In this document: piece by piece, positions 7,335 through 14,603 of the stretch
Numbering within the stretch: position 1 is the stretch's first letter
Layout: every line of letters starts with the position of its first letter
Assembly: GCF_024197615.1 (NCBI RefSeq)
Contig: NZ_JAKUKE010000004.1
Span: forward strand, 1 to 64,000
From: Desulfuromonas sp. KJ2020
GTDB lineage: Bacteria > Desulfobacterota > Desulfuromonadia > Desulfuromonadales > SZUA-540
DNA length: 64,000 nt
Direction: 5' to 3'
Position numbers and translations under genes: made by a program
The notes under the pieces: generated by a model
Told to the model about the DNA's origin: nothing
Database searches by the model: none
Seen by the model: only the letters and a program-made list of their open reading frames with translations

Positions 7335-7926
7335 GGCCTGCCCCTCTCTCCGTCCGAAATCTGATCGGCATGCTGAGCACCTGCTTGCCGCTGCTCAGGT
7401 CGTAAAAAGCCAGCATCTGAGCCGAAGGCTCCGGCTGCGTCGAAACCTCCCCCGTAGGACTAGGGGAGGTTTCGACCACGGGACAGCATTCCGGGGAGGC
7501 TTCCCTGGCTTGCTTTTCTGAAATAGTCTGGCCTGCAGAAGCGACCCCCGGACCCTTGCGTTTCAAAACCACCCAGAGGGCGATGCGATCGCGGGGCTTC
7601 ACATTGACCAAGACATCGTCGCGGAGTTGCGGTTGCCGGTGCGGCGAGAGATCGAGGGCCGGAACGTTGTTGACAATCTCCACCTCCATCTCTGGCATTC
7701 CTTCGACGGCTATACGCACGTCGCCACGATAAGGCGGGATCACGGTGGCGGTGGCGATCAGGGTATAGCGGTCGAGTCCCTGGTCGAGCACGATCGGGTG
7801 GCGGGCTCTTCCGCCGTCGGCTTTGATCAGTCCCATGCTGTGGGCCGAATCGTAGAAGCGGGTGGAGGCGGCGACCAGGAAAAACACCAGGGCTCCGAGA
7901 AAAATTACAATTGTTTTCCATCGCAT
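7318..7926 (-). CDS. Membrane-anchored periplasmic protein, hypothetical
   Basis: 202 residues. The N-terminus (RWKTIVIFLGALVFFLVAA) is an uncleaved anchor or signal, followed by a beta-rich domain (about 45-125) with PYRGDVRIAVEGMPEME. A low-complexity segment follows, including ECCPVV and a Ser/Pro/Thr stretch, then a final strand region (QVLSMPIRFRTER). No catalytic motif is recognised. ATG 7926 is chosen for its AGGAGAA site; the frame upstream lacks one. It sits 10 bp after the TonB receptor and overlaps the polyferredoxin start by 17 bp, so it should be made together with them. The Ser/Pro/Thr stretch is encoded by a 14-bp perfect inverted repeat. Confidence 0.62.
   Translation of the reverse strand: MRWKTIVIFLGALVFFLVAASTRFYDSAHSMGLIKADGGRARHPIVLDQGLDRYTLIATATVIPPYRGDVRIAVEGMPEMEVEIVNNVPALDLSPHRQPQLRDDVLVNVKPRDRIALWVVLKRKGPGVASAGQTISEKQAREASPECCPVVETSPSPTGEVSTQPEPSAQMLAFYDLSSGKQVLSMPIRFRTERGAGHGETH
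7439..7476. repeat. Perfect 14-bp inverted repeat inside a coding region
   Basis: GTCGAAACCTCCCC (7439-7452) and GGGGAGGTTTCGAC (7463-7476) are exact inverted copies with a 10-nt loop. They lie in frame within the gene at 7318-7926 and encode the low-complexity stretch after ECCPVV. Such a long perfect arm is unlikely by chance in coding DNA and suggests insertion of a small palindromic element or a selected hairpin. Confidence 0.75.
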
Positions 7927-7936
7927 AGGCGTTCTC

Positions 7937-10072
7937 CTAGAACCGGTACATAACCTTGCCGAAAGCCGTGATGGGGGCTCCGGGACGGTAGGACACCTTG
8001 CCCGTGGTGTCTTTGGTGACCTCCATGGCGTAGCGTTTGTCAAAGATGTTGGCGATATCGAAGACGATATCCCAGGGGCCCTTTTCCCAGCCGACCATCA
8101 GGTTGGTGAGAAATTCGTAGCCGGGATATTTCTCGGTATTGGCGTTGTCCATGTAATAGGACCCCCAGGTGTTGGTGTCGATACGTGCCTTGAGGCCGGA
8201 GGGGTGGCGCCAATAAGCGAACAGACTGTACTGGTTTTCCGGAATGTAGGGCAGGGCGTTACCGTCGCGGGAGATATTCTCGGTAACAAAGGTCGGCGGC
8301 ACGGTGGGCAGACGTGTGGTCACCGGCTCGCTGAAGGCGTCAAAGGTGAAGTCGCTGTAGGTGTAGGTGCCGCCCAGCTGTATTCCTCCCATCGGCCGGG
8401 TGTGCAGGGTAAGCTCGATCCCTTTCTTCTCGGTCTTACCCGCGTTGCTGTAGGTCGACACACCCCCTTCGGCGATGGTCTGGATGATTTCGTCGCTCAC
8501 GGTCATGTAGAACACAGCGAGATCCAGAAAATCCCCCCCCTCGGTGCGAGCTTTGATACCCGTTTCGTAGTTGACGGTTACCGCCGGATCTAGACGCGGG
8601 TTGGTGGAGATCTCGGTGGATTGAGGCGTCTGGAAGCCCGTTGAGATGTTGCCGTAGAGGTTCACCTCGTCGGTCAGCTTGAAGACCGCGCCGATGCGCG
8701 GGCTGACGTAGTTGTAGGTCTCGCTGATGTCGATGTGCGGGTCGTCGGGAGTCACGTAATTGCCGGTGCTCCAGGAATATTCCTGGGTGATGTCGGCAGA
8801 AATATCGAAGAGAACCTGGTCGAAACGTACCCCGGCGTCCACCAGCCAGTGTTTGCCTAGAGAAAGCGACTCCTGCAGGTACACGCCCCATTTGGTCACC
8901 GTGTCGGCATCCTCTTCGATCTTGGCGCCTTTGCTGTCTGAGAGGGTTGCGGTGATGCGCCCGGTCAGGGGGTCGCCCGTCGTGGTGGTGTAGTCGCGAT
9001 AGGCGTACTTGTCCCCCTCGGAGTCGTCGATCTGCAGGGTCACGCCGGTTACCAGCGTAGCGTCCGCACCAAACAGGGAATGCTTGAGAGTGAGCTGCTG
9101 GTCGGTGCCGTAGACCTGGGCGCCACCGTCATTGATTACCCCTGGAACCGGGTGCAGGTGATTCCAGTTCTGGTAATAGAAGATCGGCTTGTAGGTCAAT
9201 GCATGAGTGAACTCTTTGTTCCCTTTTATCGACAGGAAATAGATCTCGCTATAGCGCCCATTGTGGCGGAAGGGTTCACTGGTACGCTGGCGGATGTTCT
9301 CCTCGAACTCTTCCCTGGTCAGGCTGCCGGGCAGCTGCAGATCGGCGGCGGTATAGGTCAAGGATACGTCGACCGATGTGCTGGCGTTGACCTGCTGACC
9401 GAATTTGAGGCCAGCTTGGGTAGAGTCGAAGGCGTTCCAGGCGCGCCAGCCGTCCGAAGACTTACGGGTGCCGAAAAGGGTCAGGTAGGAGGTGTCGTCA
9501 AAATTCTTACTGAAGATGAGGTTACTGAGGGTCGTATTGTTGCTGCCGTAGCCTAATTTAAAGCTGCGGATCTCCTCGTATGGGTTGACGGTCTGGATGT
9601 TGACTACCCCGCCAGCGGCGTTGGCGCCGTACAGAGTTGAGTTGGGGCCCTTGAGCACGTCAATGCGTTCAATGAGCTGGGTATCGACGAAGTCGAAGCG
9701 TGAGAGCCCATCGGGATCGGTGATTGGCACGCCATCGAGCAGGACCATGATTTCGCGCACGCCATAGCGGGCCTTGAGGCCGGCCCCTCGAATAATAAGG
9801 CGGGAATCGTAACCGTCGTTCTTTGTTTCCGATTGCACGCCGGCGATGCCGGACAGGCTCTCCTTGATGCCCAGCATACGGCTGTTTTTGATTTCATCAC
9901 CGGTAATGACGGTGACCGCCGCCGGCACCTCATCAACCTGGCGCTCGGTGCGGGTCGCCGTGACCACGACCCCCTCGAGGTCGTGTGTGGATGGCTTGGG
10001 GAGTTCCTGGGCCGGACAGGTTCCGGCCCTGAGCGCCGCAAGGGCGCCCAGAATAAGCAATGACTTTTTCAT
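7937..10072 (-). CDS. TonB-dependent outer-membrane receptor
   Basis: 711 residues. A signal peptide (KKSLLILGALAALRAG) precedes a TonB-box-like GVVVTATR and a plug domain (about 35-150) with VTVITGDEI, IRGAGLKARYG and GPNSTLYGANAAGGVVNI. A 22-strand-type barrel follows, with FQTPQSTEISTNPRLDPAV and LTLHTRP, and the chain ends in an aromatic (VMYRF), as outer-membrane barrels do. These receptors import siderophores, cobalamin, haem or metal chelates using TonB energy; substrate not readable here. ATG 10072 is chosen over an upstream in-frame ATG (10180) because it starts a proper signal peptide and follows GGAGACAG. No tonB-exbBD or ABC transporter is adjacent. Confidence 0.9.
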   Translation of the reverse strand: MKKSLLILGALAALRAGTCPAQELPKPSTHDLEGVVVTATRTERQVDEVPAAVTVITGDEIKNSRMLGIKESLSGIAGVQSETKNDGYDSRLIIRGAGLKARYGVREIMVLLDGVPITDPDGLSRFDFVDTQLIERIDVLKGPNSTLYGANAAGGVVNIQTVNPYEEIRSFKLGYGSNNTTLSNLIFSKNFDDTSYLTLFGTRKSSDGWRAWNAFDSTQAGLKFGQQVNASTSVDVSLTYTAADLQLPGSLTREEFEENIRQRTSEPFRHNGRYSEIYFLSIKGNKEFTHALTYKPIFYYQNWNHLHPVPGVINDGGAQVYGTDQQLTLKHSLFGADATLVTGVTLQIDDSEGDKYAYRDYTTTTGDPLTGRITATLSDSKGAKIEEDADTVTKWGVYLQESLSLGKHWLVDAGVRFDQVLFDISADITQEYSWSTGNYVTPDDPHIDISETYNYVSPRIGAVFKLTDEVNLYGNISTGFQTPQSTEISTNPRLDPAVTVNYETGIKARTEGGDFLDLAVFYMTVSDEIIQTIAEGGVSTYSNAGKTEKKGIELTLHTRPMGGIQLGGTYTYSDFTFDAFSEPVTTRLPTVPPTFVTENISRDGNALPYIPENQYSLFAYWRHPSGLKARIDTNTWGSYYMDNANTEKYPGYEFLTNLMVGWEKGPWDIVFDIANIFDKRYAMEVTKDTTGKVSYRPGAPITAFGKVMYRF

Positions 10073-10198
10073 GGAATGGTCTGTCTCCTGTCTTTGGATA
10101 TAAGGGCTCGGACCTTCCCGAAGGAAGGATAGAAAATGCCCATCATGCCAGCCCCTGTGAAAAGGGGTGACCCATAACATGCGAAAAGGGATCTGATT

Positions 10199-10660
10199 TC
10201 AGGTGACAGGAGATATCTTTGGGGGAGGGATCTGCGGTCTGGGGTACTGGTGGATTGGATATTCAGGCGGTGTCGGCGGGTATTTCTCGAGGTGATTCAG
10301 CGCAACCGTCATGATCTTCCGGGGCATGAGAAAAACGTCCACGGTCTGCATCATAACCGGGTCACTGATGCCGCAGGGAAGAGATGCGATGGCTGGGCCC
10401 TGATCTGTTTGGTTTGGAGAGGGTTCTTTCTGACAACAGGCGGGTCGCTTTGCTATGGCGCAGCAGCAGGTCCCGGTGGCAATACGGGAGGGGGGGCAAC
10501 CACACAGAGCGTGATCTCCCTGACAGACGTTGTAGGGCTTGGCCGTCGCCAGTGCTATGGCTATTGGTGGGGTCAGAAGGGCTACCTGGAGGACGAACAG
10601 CGCCAGCAGCTGCATGACAGCGGCGATACGTGCTCGTTTTTTTCTGATCAAGCCTGGCAT
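10199..10660 (-). CDS. Cys-rich exported or anchored protein, first gene of TonB/polyferredoxin operon
   Basis: 153 residues. A basic N-terminus and hydrophobic segment (about 11-40) act as signal or anchor. A cysteine cluster follows (VCQGDHALCGCPPSRI, TGTCCC, ACCQ, then LPCG; nine or more cysteines), and the C-terminal third is Pro-rich (YPPTPPEYPIHQYPRP). The cluster looks suited to metal binding. I recall similar unnamed proteins in related delta-proteobacteria, but cannot name a family. Start ATG 10660 follows GGAGAAGCGA. It lies 126 bp upstream of the receptor on the same strand, so it likely heads the operon and may work with it in metal capture (inference). Confidence 0.65.
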   Translation of the reverse strand: MPGLIRKKRARIAAVMQLLALFVLQVALLTPPIAIALATAKPYNVCQGDHALCGCPPSRIATGTCCCAIAKRPACCQKEPSPNQTDQGPAIASLPCGISDPVMMQTVDVFLMPRKIMTVALNHLEKYPPTPPEYPIHQYPRPQIPPPKISPVT

Positions 10661-10942
10661 TCGCTTCTCCGGGCGACAGCAGGGAGATCACCTGACATGA
10701 CCTTTTATGCGCATTAAACGGGCATCAGAGTATCGGAAGCCCGACCAGCGTGATGACGCGATAGGCGGTTGTCAGGGCAAGATTTAGCATTTAGGTCAAG
10801 AAAGCCAGAATTCACCAGAACCCATCCCTGATGTTTAGCCTTTTTGTGCTGTCAAATCAGCGTTAACGCGGGAAAGGAGGCGTCCATTTCTGGGCTTCAT
10901 ATCATAAAATGCGCTAGACCAATGGATGGATATTTACCTCTT
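10661..10942. other. Leader region of the TonB/polyferredoxin operon
   Basis: About 280 bp between the CDF pseudogene and the Cys-rich gene. On the minus strand a TTGACA occurs near 10852-10857 without a good -10. A CGGGC/GCCCG hairpin with a 15-nt loop lies at about 10719-10743, followed by TTTAAT. I could not fit it to a cobalamin or other known riboswitch. Any control of the operon probably lies here. Confidence 0.35.
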
Positions 10943-11507
10943 TTATTCCTTGAACTGTAGAATACGGCGAGCGCCTTTAAGAACGATCAGGCCGATGATG
11001 GTGCCGATTATGAAATCAGGTTAGGGGAACCGGTCCAGGCGACGAGTCCGCCGGCGATAATGACAACCAGGTTGACGATAACATCGTTGGCGAAAAAAAT
11101 ATAGCTTGCTTTCATGTGGGCGCCGCGTTCTTTTTTGGGGGAGTCGAGAAACAGGGACGTGACATTGGCCATCAGCGCCACCAGACCCATAACAATCAAG
11201 AGTTCGGAAACGGGTTCGCTTCCCGGAATGATGCGGAGCAGAACCTCGCCCAAGGCGCCGAGGCGAGCACCAGCTGCAGTAGCAACTTCAGACTTTTTGG
11301 CGACGTCAATAGGTGTGGATTCGAGGAGTCGTGCGCCCAAACCCAGGGCTTCCCGTTTTTAGAGAATGCTTGCCGAATCGCCCGTGTGGATAACGGCGAC
11401 CTTTCTTTGAGAGAAGTCAAAGGAGATGGAAGTGATGCCCTGGGTTTTTCCAAGACCGTGCGGATAAGGTTCTTTTCGACAGCGCAGTCCATTTTGGGCA
11501 CGGACAA
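10943..11507 (-). pseudogene. Remnant of a CDF cation-efflux transporter with N-terminal HMA-like domain
   Basis: Four pieces in different frames rebuild one protein. Piece 1 is VPKMDCAVEKNLIRTVLE (from 11507), the metal-associated N-terminal domain. Piece 2 is ITSISFDFSQRKVAVIHTGD (to 11359). Piece 3 is ARLLESTPID, then GEVLLRIIPGSEPVSELL, LVALMANVTSLFL and ANDVIVNLVVIIAGG (11340-11008), the C-terminal half of the membrane domain. Piece 4 is PDFIIGTIIGLIVLKGARR (to the stop at 10943), reached by a frameshift near 11018. The first transmembrane helices, with their metal-binding His/Asp sites, appear deleted between TPID and the rest. At least three frameshifts plus a deletion make it non-functional. 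Intact relatives export Zn, Co or Cd. Confidence 0.75.
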
Positions 11508-11813
11508 AATAGTGCGGTGGTGGCTCTCGGCCGAAGTTGTCGCGGTAGAAAACCTTCTGAGATATTTTTTGAGGTCCAGTTAAAAACTGAAATGGCATTG
11601 TATCCCAGGGAAGTAGAAAAGATGGAATGTTTTTTGCTCTAAATTCAATGGTGCCCGGCAATTTTGCCCGAGCCAGTATCTCCGGGATGTGCCGAGTCAA
11701 AGGTTTGACAATCACGCTGTTGGGAGAGAGTGGTTTTGCCAAAGCGGCTATATACCTCCACTGCTGTAACAAAAAAATGCTCTGTCTCAATTTCTCTTGC
11801 CAAGAGGTGCCGC
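11508..11813. other. Intergenic DNA upstream of the PilZ gene
   Basis: About 300 bp with open frames on both strands but no recognisable product. Part may be decayed upstream sequence of the CDF pseudogene. No repeat, terminator or clear promoter was found. Confidence 0.4.
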
Positions 11814-12206
11814 ATGGATGAAACGCGTTCCATCGAAAAGAAGCTAGCGTCTACGCCCATCCCTGAACCTCGTATCCCTGCCCATCTGAAGGTTCGTTTT
11901 GGCGTCGAAGGAGAGAGGGCTCTGGAGGACTTTTCCGTTAATCTGAGTTCGGGCGGGATGTTTCTCGAAACACAGCGCCTGATGCCCCCCAATACACCCC
12001 TTCGTTTGGAATTTGATCTGCCGGCACCGCGGTGCACCATTCAATGCCGGGGACGGGTCGCCTGGGTCAACGAACTGCGCTCTGAAGGGCGCTGCAATCC
12101 CCATCTTCCTGCCGGCATGGGGGTGCAGTTTGTCGACCTGCCGCTGGACGACCTGGCTCTGCTACGGGAGTATATCCGGGGCAACAGGGTGTTGTCCGAC
12201 TGGTAG
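11814..12206 (+). CDS. PilZ-domain protein (TIGR02266-like)
   Basis: 130 residues, essentially one PilZ domain of the delta-proteobacterial TIGR02266 type. PRIPAHLKVRFGVE starts the domain, NLSSGGMFLET matches the D/NxSxxG c-di-GMP-contact segment, then GRVAWVNE and PAGMGVQFVDL. The classic RxxxR arm ahead of the barrel is weak (only R and R in PRIPAHLKVR), so nucleotide binding is likely but not certain. ATG 11814 follows AGAGGTG at 6 nt. It lies 162 bp upstream of a diguanylate cyclase on the same strand, suggesting one local c-di-GMP circuit. Confidence 0.75.
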   Translation: MDETRSIEKKLASTPIPEPRIPAHLKVRFGVEGERALEDFSVNLSSGGMFLETQRLMPPNTPLRLEFDLPAPRCTIQCRGRVAWVNELRSEGRCNPHLPAGMGVQFVDLPLDDLALLREYIRGNRVLSDW

Positions 12207-12368
12207 GTGCATTCTTTGCCTCTGTCATAAATGCTGTATGGTGGGGGGTATTTCCTGTCTTGTTATGAAAGACTGTTTGTGCCTTGTTGGGTTTTTGTTT
12301 ATTTTGACGGTTGTTTTGAAATTCGGTTTGGCATTGTTATGCCCAGGCGATGAGGGAAGATAGACCCT

Positions 12369-13646
12369 ATGCATAAACCAGGCTTTTTACACGCCAAAGT
12401 GACGGAAAGCGCGATCACCTCGTTTTTTATTTACCTGCTTCTGGTGATGGTGGGGTTTATCTCAGCGGTTTATCTGGGTATTTTCCTCACCAACAAACAG
12501 ACCATCGAAGACGGTCTTCTTACTCAAGGGCGCTGGATCTCTGAGAGCATCATTTTTGCACGAAACTGGAATTCACGATACGGGGGCGTTTATGTAGAAA
12601 AGGGACCGGGGGTCGAATCCAATCCGTATCTTGCCAACCCTGATTTTCAGGCCGTCGACGGCACCATCTACACCAAGAAAAATCCGGCGTTAATGGTTCG
12701 GGAAATTTCTGAAATGGTGGCCAAAGAGGGCACTTTTGATTTTCGTATAACCAGCCTAAACCCTGTCAACCCCGGCAATGTTCCGGATTCTCTGGAACGA
12801 GCGGCCCTGGCAGGTTTTGAGTATGGTGAAAAAGAGTTTTTTGCGCGGGAGCGCCAAGGGGAGGAAATCTATTTTCGCTATATAGCCCCCTTGGTTTTTG
12901 AATCTTCCTGCCTGGAATGCCACTCATCGGGATATGAGGTCGGCGATGTTCGGGGGGGGATCAGTGTCCGTTTCAATATTGGCGAGGTTGAACGGGCTTT
13001 ACAGCGAAATCTTTATTTCATTGTTGGCTTGGCCATTTTGTCCTTCATCTCTCTGCTCGGTATTATCTACCGCCTGGTATATGGTTTGCGTGCTCGGCTG
13101 GTCGAGGCGGAAGACCGGTTGCATCGCCTGGCGGTGACCGATGAGTTGACCGGCCTGAAAAATCGCCGATACCTCCTGGAGCGGCTGCGTATTGAGCTGA
13201 AAAACGGTCTCCGTTACCATAAGCCCCTTGCCTGCATCATGTTCGATCTGGATCATTTCAAGCGCGTGAACGACTCGTATGGCCACGAGATAGGGGATCG
13301 CGTACTGAAGACTGTGGCGGATGTCGCCGAACTCTGCCGTCGGGAAAGTGATACCCTGAGCCGGTTTGGTGGTGAGGAATTCATGATTCTGTTACCGGAG
13401 ACGGATGCAAGCGGGGCTGAAGTCGTCGCGGAGCGTCTTCGAAAGCAGATCGCGGATAACCCTATACCCTTGCAGGATGGTCGTACCTTGCAGATAACCG
13501 CCAGTTTTGGTGTAGCCGATCTGCGGCGAGTTGAAGAGGGGCTGAGCGAAGCGGAGAAGGATTTACTGCTGCGCGTGGATCATGCCCTCTATCAAGCCAA
13601 AGCCCATGGTCGCAACTGTGTGATAACACAAAAAGGCAAGGCCTAA
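12369..13646 (+). CDS. Diguanylate cyclase with periplasmic c-type haem sensor domain (DUF3365-like)
   Basis: 425 residues. A membrane helix (about 18-40) leads to a periplasmic domain of the DUF3365/Tll0287-like PAS type, which contains a haem-attachment motif CLECH at 181-185. A second helix spans 214-236. The cytoplasmic GGDEF domain (about 255-420) has DxLTGLxNRR, the intact active site RFGGEEF (332-338) and an intact RxxD inhibition site (RESD, 325-328) five residues before it. It makes c-di-GMP, probably in response to redox state or a gas bound at the haem; periplasmic haem-PAS sensors are common in Geobacter relatives. Products could act on the neighbouring PilZ protein and on the riboswitch at 1076. 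Confidence 0.88.
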   Translation: MHKPGFLHAKVTESAITSFFIYLLLVMVGFISAVYLGIFLTNKQTIEDGLLTQGRWISESIIFARNWNSRYGGVYVEKGPGVESNPYLANPDFQAVDGTIYTKKNPALMVREISEMVAKEGTFDFRITSLNPVNPGNVPDSLERAALAGFEYGEKEFFARERQGEEIYFRYIAPLVFESSCLECHSSGYEVGDVRGGISVRFNIGEVERALQRNLYFIVGLAILSFISLLGIIYRLVYGLRARLVEAEDRLHRLAVTDELTGLKNRRYLLERLRIELKNGLRYHKPLACIMFDLDHFKRVNDSYGHEIGDRVLKTVADVAELCRRESDTLSRFGGEEFMILLPETDASGAEVVAERLRKQIADNPIPLQDGRTLQITASFGVADLRRVEEGLSEAEKDLLLRVDHALYQAKAHGRNCVITQKGKA

Positions 13647-13772
13647 TCCATGAAAGATACCGAAACGTTTGAGGTTTGATGGGGTTTATTGTATTTTGTC
13701 CGCACTCAGATTTTGGCGGATACTGAATGGTGTGGCCGGTTCATTGTTGAACATGATTGAAAGTGGATTTGA

Positions 13773-14132
13773 ATGAAGGATTGGTCGGGGAAAGAGCTCT
13801 GCTTTGAGTGTGCCGGCAAGTTGGGCGCCAATATCAATATAGGCCGCAAGATTAAGGGACGCTGTCATCGGTGCCACAGTGAGCAGACGCTGTTTAAGGT
13901 AACTGATATGCCCGTTGTCCCGGTTGCCGGCGAGGATGTCTGCGAGGAGTGCGGCCATCCTATCGGCACCCATGCTGCCAGCTGCCGCCGTTCGGAGCTG
14001 AAGGTGCTGCTCAATGAACGACAGGAGCTCATCGGGCTGCTGGAGGAAGAGGGCGTCTATCGCTCGGAGGAACCGTTGGCGGAGCAGTTTCGCCAATTGC
14101 TGCAAAAAGTCCGTAATGGCCGGCGCTCCTAG
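13773..14132 (+). CDS. Small zinc-ribbon protein with helical tail, hypothetical
   Basis: 119 residues. Two zinc-ribbon-like elements are visible: CFECAG with CHRCHSEQTLF in the first 50 residues, and CEECGHPIGTHAASC at about 53-67. A charged helical tail follows (LLNERQELIGLLEEEG). The ATG follows a weak GTGGA element. Its stop is 9 bp from the stop of the convergent DksA/TraR-like gene. The frame on the opposite strand is judged a shadow because only this strand gives ordered Cys pairs. Function unknown; the architecture suits protein or nucleic-acid binding. Confidence 0.6.
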   Translation: MKDWSGKELCFECAGKLGANINIGRKIKGRCHRCHSEQTLFKVTDMPVVPVAGEDVCEECGHPIGTHAASCRRSELKVLLNERQELIGLLEEEGVYRSEEPLAEQFRQLLQKVRNGRRS

Positions 14133-14141
14133 ACCAATGAT

Positions 14142-14495
14142 CTACTTTCCTTCGGCTGCTCTGGCGCAGTCGATGCACACCGGCGTGGCCGGGTCTATCT
14201 GCAGGCGCCCGGCGGGGATTTCCTCTTCGCATTTCACACAATACCCGTAATTGCCCGCCTGCAGACGGGAGAGGGCGGCGTGGAGCCGTTGTATTTCCTG
14301 TCCGATGCGGCGGGCCGAGGCCTGGGCCATGGCCTGCTGCTGCATGGCGTCCATGCGCGACAGGCGACCGACCCTGGTCTGGTCCAACTCCACCGGATCA
14401 CCTTCCTTGCGTTGTTCGTCCCGGGCCTGCCGTATGGCGGCCAGTCGCTCTTCCAGTAATTTACGATAGTCTTCCAGATTCAGGTCTTCACGCAT
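14142..14495 (-). CDS. DksA/TraR-family C4 zinc-finger protein
   Basis: 117 residues. A coiled-coil half (ERLAAIRQARDEQRK through RIGQEIQRLHAALSRL) is followed by the family zinc finger: YCVKCEEEIPAGRL and PVCIDCA supply the four cysteines. DksA/TraR proteins insert into the RNA polymerase secondary channel and modulate transcription, often with ppGpp. At 117 residues it is shorter than DksA (about 150) and closer to the short TraR/YbiI-like group. It is divergent from the CbiK-like gene and convergent with the zinc-ribbon gene. Confidence 0.85.
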   Translation of the reverse strand: MREDLNLEDYRKLLEERLAAIRQARDEQRKEGDPVELDQTRVGRLSRMDAMQQQAMAQASARRIGQEIQRLHAALSRLQAGNYGYCVKCEEEIPAGRLQIDPATPVCIDCARAAEGK

Positions 14496-14603
14496 TGTTC
14501 GATCCGCTCGTTTGTTGGGGTGGATGGATGGCGCCCATGGTATAGAAAGACACTCAGGCTGTAAACGCTGTGTTCTTCGACCCCGCCCCTCCTTGGAGAT
14601 GTC

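Noticed and set aside
10719-10743. Leader hairpin before the Cys-rich gene as a riboswitch or attenuator
   Set aside because: Short stem and no match to cobalamin, NiCo or other known aptamer signatures that I could recognise.
12330-12368. TTTGGCATTGTTATGCCC as a sigma-54 promoter for the diguanylate cyclase
   Set aside because: GG and GC are nine rather than ten bases apart.
13686-14105. 139-codon minus-strand frame over the zinc-ribbon gene
   Set aside because: The plus strand shows ordered Cys pairs and a normal spacing to the convergent DksA-like gene; the minus frame has no recognisable motif.
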